Shown: positions 30,814 through 40,240, counted from the first letter of the stretch. The stretch is DNA of 49,628 nt from Oscillospiraceae bacterium (GCA_017436575.1 JAFSCU010000039.1:1-49628), one strand, 5' to 3'. A program made the numbers and translations. Notes: generated by a model not told the origin, from the letters alone.

Positions 30814-31824
30814 ATGAAACATACAAATGAATATACAGACATCAAGGAACTTTTTGAATATGAAATGACAGAAGTTTTGCTGAAACTGAAGGGTGAATTT
30901 GCTGTTATCTCCAAAGACCATGAATTGTACAAAAAGATGCCAGAAGTAACCGGAGTGAAAATAATCCCTGTTACATTGGCAGATGTTGAATGCAAGTCTG
31001 AGGCAATTATATTGCCTCAGACTATAGTCAATAATACGATAGTTTTTCCGGCTTTGTCAGTGGATAATGCCGGAGTGACGCTGGTGGCAATACCGGAATA
31101 TGGTTTTGCTGTTACCGGCACAGAAGAAATCAGCCCTGCAGCAGTACAGCTGGCAGGGAAAGCAGTTATCCCGGCGGAAATACCGCAGGCGGATATACAG
31201 GGCAGTGCAAAAATTACTTTGGCATATATACCAGCCGCCATAAAAGATATTACCGGCACAGAAGAAATCGCCCCTGCAGCAGTACAGCTGGCAGGGAAAG
31301 CAGTCGCACCGGTGGAAATACCGCAGGCGGATATACAGGGCACAGTCAATGTTAATCCCGGAAATATCACAGAAATCCCTCAATCCACGCTTGCACGGCC
31401 GGTTGTGGAGAAAATTGAAGCAGAATATATTCCTGTCCGGCCACATATCGGATACAAAACGGAAGATATTGAGATTAAACAAGAAAAAATTCCGGAAGTA
31501 TCTGTATCTGTTATAAAGGAATATAACTTTACAATCCCAGCAATTCTGCATATGGCAGTTCATATGCCGGATGTACCTGTTGTAAAGCAGGCAGAGATAT
31601 CTAAAGTGATGCCTGCTGAAATCAAGATGGATGAAATACTGCCACTTACACCGGTATTGCTGAGCTTTGAACCAATCCAGCAGACAACAGTTGAAAATAT
31701 TTATGTTGAAATTCCAAATTTCAGTTCAGAGGAATTTGAACACGCAGATTTTCAGCTTTCAGATATAAAAAAAGTACAGATACCTGACACACCAGGTTTC
31801 CCTGTGTTCAATATTGAAAAATAA
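30814..31824 (+). CDS. Hypothetical beta-rich protein with an internal duplication
   Basis: A 336-residue protein without a recognised family. After a short helical start (residues 1-35) the rest is Pro/Val/Ile-rich with many short strands and no signal peptide or membrane helix. Residues ~101-131 and ~147-177 are near-identical (TGTEEISPAAVQLAGKAV and TGTEEIAPAAVQLAGKAV, each followed by EIPQADIQG), encoded by a 93-base direct repeat. Proline-rich, repetitive composition suggests an extended or adhesin-like protein. Between the WXG100 genes and the EssC-like ATPase, it may be a substrate or machine-specific component. CGGAGG precedes the ATG. Confidence 0.6.
   Translation: MKHTNEYTDIKELFEYEMTEVLLKLKGEFAVISKDHELYKKMPEVTGVKIIPVTLADVECKSEAIILPQTIVNNTIVFPALSVDNAGVTLVAIPEYGFAVTGTEEISPAAVQLAGKAVIPAEIPQADIQGSAKITLAYIPAAIKDITGTEEIAPAAVQLAGKAVAPVEIPQADIQGTVNVNPGNITEIPQSTLARPVVEKIEAEYIPVRPHIGYKTEDIEIKQEKIPEVSVSVIKEYNFTIPAILHMAVHMPDVPVVKQAEISKVMPAEIKMDEILPLTPVLLSFEPIQQTTVENIYVEIPNFSSEEFEHADFQLSDIKKVQIPDTPGFPVFNIEK
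31112..31342 (+). repeat. Two 93-base direct repeats inside the 336-residue gene
   Basis: Copies at 31112-31204 and 31250-31342 are in the same frame, 138 bases apart, and differ at only a few positions, which suggests a young duplication. Confidence 0.85.
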
Positions 31825-31838
31825 TCCAGAGGTTTTTT

Positions 31839-34800
31839 ATGGAGAACAATAAAATATTAATCGGTGTACAGTTCACCCAGAAAATAGACGAAAAAAAACG
31901 TATGTCCTACAATATAGAGCTTTATGTTTTACGTGATATAAAATTCAGCCAGCTGATGATAGGCATTGAACAGGGGCTGGCCAAAATGGCAAAAGAAGAC
32001 CTTGCCAATAAAGACATTTATGATATTTGCAGGGCAGTTTATTCAGCATGTCTGGTTAAAAAGGCAAAAAATGAGCAGGGCAGGGAATACTATAGCCATA
32101 TCAAGCTGACATCCTGTTTTTTACGGGATGACACCACAGACAAAGATGAGTACAGGATTTTTATAGATGAAGACAAGCCAATCTGTGACCTGGGTTTTGT
32201 AAATGCAACACGTATAATTTTTGATGAAACCGGTGTGATTAAACCGCGTGGCCGGCAGAATATTTCCAGAATAATCGATGCTTTCCACCCTGAAAAGGAA
32301 GAAGAAATTGTTTATCCTGAATACAATATCAGCACACGTATGCTGTGGCGGTTTGACCAGTCACCGGTCAGCATTATACCGCCATCAGACCCGCCTAAAA
32401 AAGCAGAAGGCAGTTTGATTTCCCTGCTGATGCCTACTCTGATTTCTGTTGGTGTTATGATGGGCTTCAGTGCCGCATTTATGACAGGCGGCTATGGTAT
32501 GGTTGCTATGATTCCTGCCCTTATAACCACTGTTATCAACTGGAACAAACAGAAGAAAAAATACGCAAAAGACCTGGCCGACTGGAAAAACCATTACCAA
32601 GATTACATAAATAAGCTTATTGTTGCAATCAAGGCACGCCAGGAAACTGATGCAGTAAAAATGGACCAGCTTTATCCTGATGTTACAACACTGGTTGAAG
32701 ATGATGGCAACGGTATGTTTTCACTTAATGACAACATTTACTCCCGTTCAGAAAACGATGAGGATTTCCTGACCTTCCGTATAGGTACATCCAATCAGGT
32801 GCCTTCAAAATTTGAAATACGTGGTGAGAAAAAAGATGTTGTGTTCTCACAGGCAAGCTACACCCTGGAAGATGACAGGCTGCATATGTTTATCGGCGAT
32901 GAAACCGAAGGAGACAAAAAAGACACTGCAGATGGCGTGAAAGCAAATCTGTCTGACCTGCCGTACAATCTTTCAGAAAAATACCGCTTTCTTAAAAATG
33001 CCCCGTTGCTGTATTCACTGAAGCACAATAGTTCCCTGGGTATAGTGGACAGAAATATTGATAAAGATTTAAAATCAAAAGGCACTGACGTTATATCCCG
33101 AATGATTGTAGAGCTGTGCTATTATCATTCACCTGACAAGCTGCAGTTTGTTATGTTCTTTAATAAGGAAACTGGATGGCTCAATATAGAAAAAGCTATA
33201 GGTAAATATAAATTCATGCCTCATTTCAGAGGATTGTTTGAGGATAAGTCACAGTTTGTATTTGACGAAGAAGGTGCTCATGGCGTATTGAATGCTTTGC
33301 TTCAGACTGCAGAAAGCCGTGCATCTGTAAAACAGGATGAAGAACAGGGTCAGGCATCACCTATGCCACATATTGTATTTATTATATTCGATGACCACGG
33401 AATCAAAGAACACGCATTTTCAGAATATCTGCCAAAAGTGCCTGAAAAGGAAAAACAGGGCAATAAGCTGGGAATGAGTTTTGTGTTTGTAAAAAAATAC
33501 AAAGAATATCTGCCTGAATACTGTGATAATATCATTGATTTCACCGGCAATAAATCTGTGATTATTCCTCATGACAATGTAAATGGCCAAAAGATATTCA
33601 CATATTCATTAAACAAGCAAGATTTTACTGTAAAATCTGCTGCTGCAATAGCATTCCTGTCTTCTATATACTATGCAAAAAATGCAGAAGCATCCAAGGT
33701 GCCATCTTCTGTAAGCTATTTTGAATTACACGATTTAACCACTGACACACTGGAAAGCCGTATCAGAGCAAACTGGGGCTTTGAAACCCAAAGGGCTGTT
33801 GCACCTGTTACAAAAAGCCTTAAAACACCAATCGGCAAAACAGATTCCGGTCTGGCATACTGGGACCTGCACGAAAAAGGTGACGGCCCACATGCCCTTG
33901 TAGCCGGCACTACCGGTTCCGGTAAGTCAGAGACAGTTATAGCTTATCTGCTGGGGCTGTGTATGCAGTTCCGTCCGGATGAACTGAACCTGTTGTTGGT
34001 AGACATGAAGGGCGGAGGTTTTACAGAACGACTTGATAGTCTACCTCATGTAGTTGGCAAGGTAACAGATGTGGACAATGTGGAATCTGGAACAAGCCCG
34101 GTTTATATGCTGAAAAACTTCCTTCAGTCTATGCGGGCTGAAAGCCAGAAACGTAAAGTCCTTTTCAAAAAGCTGAAAGTGGACAATATTGACGATTATA
34201 TCAGAGCATGGGATAATATTGATGAGCACATTTCCAACAAGGGAATAGACCGCAGAGAGATAGAATATCTGCAAAAAACAATGAAAAATCCTAAGCTGTC
34301 ACATCTGATACTTGTTGTTGACGAATTTACTGAACTGAAACGTTTTTCAAGCGAAAATGATGATGTTGACTTTATAAAAGAGATAACAACCATTGCCCGT
34401 ACGGGCCGTTCACTGGGGCTGCATATTATTCTTGTGTCACAGAATATTGAAGGCGCCATCACAGATGATATCAGGGTCAACTCCAAATCCCGTCTCTGTC
34501 TGAAAGTGGCTACAAAACAGGCGTCAAAAGAAATGTTGGGCACAGAGGTTGCGGCCAGCCCATCTATGCCAGGCAACGGCCGTGCATATCTTATGGTTGG
34601 TACAGGGGCCCGACTGGATCATTTCCAGTCCGGATATACAGGCATTAAAGTGGGTGAAGAAATCCCTCTGGAGATTACATACGCCAGAAAGAACAGCCGG
34701 TATACCCGTTTTAACAAAGGCAACGAAACAATCTATATTTCCTATGATAAGGATGAAAACTGTCTCAAGGCTTTTGACAGTATGTATGAATGTAAAAAAC

Positions 34801-35561
34801 ATGTGCCCCATATTGCTAAATGGGATTGTTTCAGCTGGGATAAATTCAGAAGCCACCAGATTTCAGTGTTAATCAGAGATGCGGCTTCATATAAAAGCTT
34901 TGTAAAAAATCTTGATATCCAGGGTTTGAAATGGGAGAAAAATCAAAAAGCATCCAGTTTTTCATATGATGAACTTTCCGGAACAAACAAGATTTTCTAT
35001 ATTTTCTGTAAACGAGATGGAACACTGGGTTTGGACCACATAATAGAAAACCACAAAAGATATACACCACATATCATAGACTGGGTATACAGCAACGCTG
35101 ACACTGATAAGCATATTAACTGGAACAGCCTGAAAAACGACGGTTCTGGCCATGAAGGGTTTAAAGCTGAATACATTTCTGAATCCAAATTTGACAGCAG
35201 TATTTTCAAAGACAATAAATTTGCTGTACAGATTTCTGACAATTACAGCTATAATGATTTTATGGTTGCGCTGGAAAAGAGAAATATGGTTTGGGCCGGT
35301 AAAAAGAAAGCAACAGAGGTTGCTTTTGACAGGGCTGTTGAAAACGGCAAGTCCGGAGAAACAGACAAAGAAGCACCTACACAGCTGCAAGCAGTTATTA
35401 ATGCTGTAAACAAGGTGTTCCGTGATGCATCCAGAAAAAATGCAGTTGATACCCCGGATATAGTGTTCCATGCTCCATTGCCTGTAAATATTGCTTTTAC
35501 CGATGGCAAAGTGCAGACATATAAAGACAGTGAAGGCTGGAAAGAATGGAAGGATTGGTGA
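31839..35561 (+). CDS. essC: EssC-like T7SS ATPase, first half, with FxW-repeat insertion
   Basis: A 1240-residue membrane ATPase. Residues ~20-110 resemble the ubiquitin-like YukD/EsaB fold (YNIELYVLRDIKFSQLMIGI). A hydrophobic hairpin at ~190-230 gives two membrane helices. A degenerate ATPase domain without a P-loop follows (PHIVFIIFDDHG), then an FtsK/SpoIIIE domain with Walker A GTTGSGKSE (Lys696) and Walker B ILVVDEFTE (Asp828, Glu829). Residues ~955-1165 are foreign to EssC and contain FxW units: a C-terminal half, one full unit starting at Phe998, and an N-terminal half. The end (~1175-1240, LQAVINAVNKVFRDA, then PLPVNIAF) is the usual inter-domain linker. Canonical EssC carries two further ATPase domains; here they are in the next gene. 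Drives export of WXG100 proteins. Confidence 0.85.
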   Translation: MENNKILIGVQFTQKIDEKKRMSYNIELYVLRDIKFSQLMIGIEQGLAKMAKEDLANKDIYDICRAVYSACLVKKAKNEQGREYYSHIKLTSCFLRDDTTDKDEYRIFIDEDKPICDLGFVNATRIIFDETGVIKPRGRQNISRIIDAFHPEKEEEIVYPEYNISTRMLWRFDQSPVSIIPPSDPPKKAEGSLISLLMPTLISVGVMMGFSAAFMTGGYGMVAMIPALITTVINWNKQKKKYAKDLADWKNHYQDYINKLIVAIKARQETDAVKMDQLYPDVTTLVEDDGNGMFSLNDNIYSRSENDEDFLTFRIGTSNQVPSKFEIRGEKKDVVFSQASYTLEDDRLHMFIGDETEGDKKDTADGVKANLSDLPYNLSEKYRFLKNAPLLYSLKHNSSLGIVDRNIDKDLKSKGTDVISRMIVELCYYHSPDKLQFVMFFNKETGWLNIEKAIGKYKFMPHFRGLFEDKSQFVFDEEGAHGVLNALLQTAESRASVKQDEEQGQASPMPHIVFIIFDDHGIKEHAFSEYLPKVPEKEKQGNKLGMSFVFVKKYKEYLPEYCDNIIDFTGNKSVIIPHDNVNGQKIFTYSLNKQDFTVKSAAAIAFLSSIYYAKNAEASKVPSSVSYFELHDLTTDTLESRIRANWGFETQRAVAPVTKSLKTPIGKTDSGLAYWDLHEKGDGPHALVAGTTGSGKSETVIAYLLGLCMQFRPDELNLLLVDMKGGGFTERLDSLPHVVGKVTDVDNVESGTSPVYMLKNFLQSMRAESQKRKVLFKKLKVDNIDDYIRAWDNIDEHISNKGIDRREIEYLQKTMKNPKLSHLILVVDEFTELKRFSSENDDVDFIKEITTIARTGRSLGLHIILVSQNIEGAITDDIRVNSKSRLCLKVATKQASKEMLGTEVAASPSMPGNGRAYLMVGTGARLDHFQSGYTGIKVGEEIPLEITYARKNSRYTRFNKGNETIYISYDKDENCLKAFDSMYECKKHVPHIAKWDCFSWDKFRSHQISVLIRDAASYKSFVKNLDIQGLKWEKNQKASSFSYDELSGTNKIFYIFCKRDGTLGLDHIIENHKRYTPHIIDWVYSNADTDKHINWNSLKNDGSGHEGFKAEYISESKFDSSIFKDNKFAVQISDNYSYNDFMVALEKRNMVWAGKKKATEVAFDRAVENGKSGETDKEAPTQLQAVINAVNKVFRDASRKNAVDTPDIVFHAPLPVNIAFTDGKVQTYKDSEGWKEWKDW

Positions 35562-35566
35562 TTTTT

Positions 35567-37126
35567 ATGAAAATAAAAATGGGTATATACGATTCACCGC
35601 GGGAACAGAAAAGAGATTTTTTCACAGTCGATAACTGGAAAACAAATATTGCAGTATTTGGTGATTCCGGCAGTGGCAAGACAGTGTTTCTGAAAACATT
35701 GATTATGATGCTGTATAATGCTGACAAAAAAGCAAAAAAGCATATGAACGATATATATATCATAGACTTTGGCCAAGGTATGAGTTCATTCGCATCAATC
35801 GGGAATGTGTGTGCATATTTCAACAGGTCAAATGAAGAATATATCAAAAGTGTTTTCACTACAATCGAAGAACGTCTGAATGAAATTTCAGAAATAATCG
35901 GCGATATGACATATCAGGCATATGCAGAAAAATACCCGGAAAAATGTCCGGTTCATATAACCCTGATAATAGACAATATTACTCCGTTTCTGCAGGATGA
36001 GAATTATTCCTATTACCGGGAACAGCTGGAAACCCTTTGCCGCGATGGTGTTATAAAAGGGCTTAATGTTATAATTACAGCAAATAATCTTATCGGCATA
36101 CACAGCAGACTGTTGTCAAACTTTGAACAGAAAATTGCTTTTTCTATGCTGGATGAAGATTACCGCACTCTTTTCAATACAAAAACAGACAGACCGGTGA
36201 ATGTTCCGGGCAGATGTCTTGTGAATATCGGTCCATATGTTCACGAATGTCAGATTTTCCTGCCATATAATGATATGGATTATGACAACAATCAAGAACA
36301 TTCTCTGGCAGAAAAAAAACAACATCCACGCAGAATGCATGCGCTACCTGCAGTGATTACCATGGAAAATATTGCCCGGCACTGCAGAAATGGTAAAATA
36401 AACAGCAGGACAGACAGTGAGTTGCTGTTTGGTCTGGATTACCGTAAATCTGAACCTGTAACACTGGACACAGGCAATGTGCGCGCAGTGGCCGTATATA
36501 ATAAGAAAAGCAGAACCGGCGAAAAAATGAATTTTCTGAATGGTATGCTGGGGCAACTGAAAGACAAAGCACCTGATATCCGTTTTGTATTTTTTGATGA
36601 CAGCCGAAAAGAAATGGACAAACTGTATGATAAATACAGCCATCAGTCTGCCATTACATACAGCGTGCTGGAGTTTATCTCATATATCATAGAAGAAGGA
36701 TATATCAAAATGAAATATCCTCCGGTGGGCAAAGAGTGTGCAGAAATTAAAATCAATCCGCCTACAGTATTTCTGATTCAGTCCAAATCCTTCTATAGGG
36801 ATAACAGCCATGCCAACAATCTGCGCAAGTGGGTTTTTGAAGAAATGCTGGACAATGCAGATAAATATAACTATATGTTTGTATTTACAGATGTTCCGAA
36901 TATTGTGGACAAAGGCAAATACGATGTTATCAATGGTGCGATGGATGCAGCATTCCTGTTTGATGATATAGCTGAATTCAGGGCAAGCAGAGGTGAACAT
37001 TCTGTTTTCGGAATCTTGAATCCTGACGAACTGAAAACAGAATATGCAAAATGCAGCAAGTATGACGGATATTACTACAATGTTCAGGAAGATGATTTGA
37101 AAAAATTGAAATTTATTAAATTTTAA
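35567..37126 (+). CDS. EssC-like T7SS ATPase, second half (D2/D3-type FtsK domains)
   Basis: A 519-residue protein completing the EssC-like motor. Walker A FGDSGSGKTVF (Lys38) is followed by the Asp-ended strand IYIIDFGQGM and ITLIIDNITPF. A second, P-loop-less FtsK domain fills residues ~290-519 (VFFDDSRKEMDKLYDKY, FVFTDVPNIV). In canonical EssC these domains are fused to the first half and regulate substrate binding. The start at 35567 is six bases after the stop of the first half, so the proteins are co-translated. I prefer it over ATG 35546, which overlaps the upstream gene. Confidence 0.82.
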   Translation: MKIKMGIYDSPREQKRDFFTVDNWKTNIAVFGDSGSGKTVFLKTLIMMLYNADKKAKKHMNDIYIIDFGQGMSSFASIGNVCAYFNRSNEEYIKSVFTTIEERLNEISEIIGDMTYQAYAEKYPEKCPVHITLIIDNITPFLQDENYSYYREQLETLCRDGVIKGLNVIITANNLIGIHSRLLSNFEQKIAFSMLDEDYRTLFNTKTDRPVNVPGRCLVNIGPYVHECQIFLPYNDMDYDNNQEHSLAEKKQHPRRMHALPAVITMENIARHCRNGKINSRTDSELLFGLDYRKSEPVTLDTGNVRAVAVYNKKSRTGEKMNFLNGMLGQLKDKAPDIRFVFFDDSRKEMDKLYDKYSHQSAITYSVLEFISYIIEEGYIKMKYPPVGKECAEIKINPPTVFLIQSKSFYRDNSHANNLRKWVFEEMLDNADKYNYMFVFTDVPNIVDKGKYDVINGAMDAAFLFDDIAEFRASRGEHSVFGILNPDELKTEYAKCSKYDGYYYNVQEDDLKKLKFIKF

Positions 37127-37140
37127 AACGAGGTGACATT

Positions 37141-37458
37141 TTGGACGACCGTGGATTTGTTTATCTGGATACAAAAGCATTTGATGAAGCAATAGATATG
37201 AAAAACACACTGGTATCAAAATATGCAAACATAACTGATGAGTATGATGCTATTATTGAAAGACTTAAGAAAAATTGGAAAGGGCAGGGTGCAGAAGCTT
37301 TTTTTGATGACACTCGCCTGGTAAGAACCAATCTGGCCCAGCTTTTTGATGTGCTTAAAATAATGTGTGACACATTACAGGACTGTAAAACAGTTTTTAT
37401 GGAAAACGATGCTGCTCTTGGAGAATATAATCTGGAAGCGGCAATATCAGAAGAATAA
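37141..37458 (+). CDS. WXG100 family protein 4 (TTG start)
   Basis: A 105-residue protein with the turn NWKGQGAEAFFDD between two helices, the standard Trp-x-Gly hairpin. It uses a TTG start behind GAGGTGACATT. It is encoded after the ATPase genes, apart from the other three WXG100-like genes, so it may be the partner specific for another substrate. Confidence 0.82.
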   Translation: MDDRGFVYLDTKAFDEAIDMKNTLVSKYANITDEYDAIIERLKKNWKGQGAEAFFDDTRLVRTNLAQLFDVLKIMCDTLQDCKTVFMENDAALGEYNLEAAISEE

Positions 37459-37482
37459 CTTTTCAAAGGAGGCATATGGATT

Positions 37483-38949
37483 ATGCCGGATATATTCAGT
37501 AAATATGATATAATTGTTGTGGACCCAGCGTATTTTATGAAAAAGTTTCCAGACAAAGTAAAGGAAGCTTTAAATAACGGGCAGGTTTTTTTGCCCAAGA
37601 CATATACTGCTGAAGTTAAAGCTTTTACAGATTTTGACCTAGGTTATACAGCTTATTCTGACAATTTCAAAAAAAATACAGACTTTATAAAAGAGAAAAG
37701 AGAATCCAGCTATCGCCGCAATACTGATATATGGTCTCTGGTCAGCTATCTGTCCGGGTCCAGTTCAATACAGAAATCTGTTGTTGTTACAGGCAATATC
37801 ACTCTGATAGCCCGTATTATTTTAAACAAGCTGGATATAGATGTTTACAATCTTGTCAATGAGCAGTTTATTTACCCACAGCCATCGCCTCTGAAAGACC
37901 AGATGAAGAAAAACAGTATGATTTCATTTTCTGCACCAAAAAAATCTTCCACATTGAAAAATAGTACAAACCTGTATAAAGAAGATGGCAAAAAAGTTAT
38001 AATAGGAACACGTAAACATGACAATCTCCAGACAACTACCTATACTGTGATGGCTGACAACAAGCTGCAGATAAGAATATTGAACAGCAAAAAAATTGAT
38101 GAGTATATGATAAAACATATCCGCACACTGACCAGACTGAATGAAATTACCTGGGTAAACGCCCCGGTGGACATGTTGTATTACGACAAGGAAAAGACAC
38201 TTTTTGCCGGATATACAGAAAAAGTGGTAAATACAGAAAAATTGTTGTCAAAAAACATACTGTCTGCCAGAGATGTGGACAGTATTCCTGAAAAAGATTT
38301 GAAAGCTACAAGTCTGTCAGACAATATCAGGCTTTGCTATAATGTTGTGCGCCAGGTATACTTTTTGAAGTCCTTCGGTTTCCTTGTTCCTGATTTCAGT
38401 CCGGAAAATTTTATAAGCATCAATAAAAACACATTAAAGCTGCTTAATGTATATAATTGGGGCTACAATGGCGTGTTCTGCCAGGACACCTCTGTAGTTC
38501 AGGCTACAAAACCATATAATAATACAAATATGCTGGATTCTATGGCACTCTGTGATGAAGCATTGTATCACTTTGTATTCTCTGTTCTGACCTGTGGTGA
38601 TATGCCGTTTGAAAAAGGTAGTGGGAATTTCAGCTATCTTATCCCGGATTATTCCCAGAGTTTCAGAAAAAAACTGGTTCCTGAAAATATATGGAATCTT
38701 TTCCAACAGGTATTTACAGAAAATCAGGATTTTTCTGTAGATTTACTTCTTGCAGAACTTGATACAGCATTATATAATCTGGAAGAAAATCCTGAACACA
38801 ACATGAATTATCAGCAGCTTATTTCTGCAGCCCGTACGGAAACAGTGGCAAAAGAAAAAGATGATTCCGATGTTGTTATCCTAGAAGAATACCCGGATCT
38901 GGATGATGATGCATATGATGAATTGCTGATTTATCTTACTGAAATCTGA
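37483..38949 (+). CDS. PIN-like plus pseudokinase-like protein
   Basis: A 488-residue protein. Residues 1-115 resemble a PIN-like alpha/beta domain (KYDIIVVDPAYFMKKFP, then LPKTYTAEVKAF, then SVVVTGNITLIARII), though the acidic cluster is incomplete. Residues ~215-445 look like a protein-kinase fold: LFAGYTEKVV as hinge, a long helix before VPDFSPENFI (Asp304 and Asn309 in catalytic-loop places), then LLNVYNWG where the metal-binding Asp is lost. Canonical T7SS loci encode EssB/YukC, which is a membrane pseudokinase; this protein has no membrane helix but might replace that role. The tail is strongly acidic. AAAGGAGG lies ten bases before ATG 37483. Confidence 0.6.
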   Translation: MPDIFSKYDIIVVDPAYFMKKFPDKVKEALNNGQVFLPKTYTAEVKAFTDFDLGYTAYSDNFKKNTDFIKEKRESSYRRNTDIWSLVSYLSGSSSIQKSVVVTGNITLIARIILNKLDIDVYNLVNEQFIYPQPSPLKDQMKKNSMISFSAPKKSSTLKNSTNLYKEDGKKVIIGTRKHDNLQTTTYTVMADNKLQIRILNSKKIDEYMIKHIRTLTRLNEITWVNAPVDMLYYDKEKTLFAGYTEKVVNTEKLLSKNILSARDVDSIPEKDLKATSLSDNIRLCYNVVRQVYFLKSFGFLVPDFSPENFISINKNTLKLLNVYNWGYNGVFCQDTSVVQATKPYNNTNMLDSMALCDEALYHFVFSVLTCGDMPFEKGSGNFSYLIPDYSQSFRKKLVPENIWNLFQQVFTENQDFSVDLLLAELDTALYNLEENPEHNMNYQQLISAARTETVAKEKDDSDVVILEEYPDLDDDAYDELLIYLTEI

Positions 38950-38983
38950 TTAGTTAGTATCCGGTTTAAAGGAGAAGAATTTT

Positions 38984-40240
38984 ATGCCCACACAAGCAAC
39001 AGATACCATAGTAACTTTGCGCCCGGAAATTCACAGAATATTTATTGCCATATTAAACAGATGCAGAGCACTTTCTGCCAGTGCAGATGTTCCAGATAAA
39101 TTGCTTTGTATAGCAGTTGTTTCTTCTTTGTCAGACAAGGTTAAAAGTGGCGATATAGCGATGATGGGTGCATCTGAAATTGAAGCTATGGACGCCAGCC
39201 AGCAAGAAGAATTTAACAGCATCTGTACAGACCTTGAAAACAGGATGATATCTCTGGCCGAAGAAAATGAAATGCAATATAAAATCTTGTACAATATGAT
39301 TCTTGATGTTGTGCAGGATTACGTGGAAGATAATATTATTCCGTATTTCAACTGGAATGATTTTCTTGAAAAACAGCTATCAGTGAAAATTGCAAGTCCG
39401 ACGGTTTTTTACAGTCTTATGGCTATGTGTGATTCCAACCGGATTACCTGGGATGACGGAAAAAAGGCCTCATTTGCAGATTTCAGTTCTATGGCCGGGG
39501 AAGATGGCGAAGTTTACATTATGTATGGTGTTCATGCAGACAGAACTATCAGTTACACTACTGATGTTGATGTCTGTAAAAATGCATCGCCATATATTGC
39601 AAAAGTAAATTATATTCCATCAGCCGCATCCACCCCTGTTGATAAAAAAACAGAAACTGCCAATACCGATGATACACAGGATGTAAAAACTCCGGTTGTC
39701 GGCAAAAAGGAAAATCCGCTGAAATATATTATAGTGTTTGTGATTGTATTTGTTCTGGGATATAGTGTAAAGACAGGTAAAATATCCTTCAGCAAAATTC
39801 CTGCTGTAACTCCACAGGCTGTTGTGTCTGTTACAGCCACATCACATCTGGAAGAACCTGAATACTGGCTGATTTATTCACCGGAAAATGTATTTGATGG
39901 TCAGCTTGACACTGCATGGTCTGAAGCTGTGTCCGGCCCGGGCATAGGGGAAGCACTGACGGTCACACTTGATGATACATATCTGGTGTCTGGCTTTAGT
40001 ATCAATGCAGGCTATCAGCAGGATGAGCATCTCTACGATGTAAACTCCAGACCATCCGAACTTACAGTCACATTTGCAGACGGCAGCAGCATTGACGTTG
40101 CGCTGGAAGATATTTACGGCCAACAGCAGATTGAATTTGCTGAACCTGTTAAAACCCAAAGCGTAATATTTACAATCAAAGCCGTATACCGGGGCAGATG
40201 GTATCAGGATACTTCAATTTCTGAACTTCAGCTGTACTGA
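38984..40240 (+). CDS. Single-pass membrane protein with FxW unit and discoidin-like domain
   Basis: A 418-residue protein. Residues 1-118 are helical; residues 122-211 form one complete FxW unit of B type (FNWNDFLEKQLSVKI, ITWDDGKK, VYIMYG); residues 246-262 are one membrane helix (LKYIIVFVIVFVLGYSV); residues ~280-418 form a jelly-roll domain like the discoidin/NADase-type glycan-binding domain (SPENVFDGQLDTAWSE, SGFSINAGYQ, ISELQLY at the end). With the Lys-rich side before the helix, the FxW part would be in the cytosol and the jelly-roll outside. It could tie cytosolic FxW proteins to the cell wall. Last gene of the cluster; AAAGGAG precedes the ATG. Confidence 0.75.
   Translation: MPTQATDTIVTLRPEIHRIFIAILNRCRALSASADVPDKLLCIAVVSSLSDKVKSGDIAMMGASEIEAMDASQQEEFNSICTDLENRMISLAEENEMQYKILYNMILDVVQDYVEDNIIPYFNWNDFLEKQLSVKIASPTVFYSLMAMCDSNRITWDDGKKASFADFSSMAGEDGEVYIMYGVHADRTISYTTDVDVCKNASPYIAKVNYIPSAASTPVDKKTETANTDDTQDVKTPVVGKKENPLKYIIVFVIVFVLGYSVKTGKISFSKIPAVTPQAVVSVTATSHLEEPEYWLIYSPENVFDGQLDTAWSEAVSGPGIGEALTVTLDDTYLVSGFSINAGYQQDEHLYDVNSRPSELTVTFADGSSIDVALEDIYGQQQIEFAEPVKTQSVIFTIKAVYRGRWYQDTSISELQLY

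Noticed and set aside
37475-37500. Alternative start ATGGATTATG for the PIN/pseudokinase gene
   Set aside because: The ATG at 37475 is in another frame and stops after eight codons; 37483 is the start that opens the long frame.
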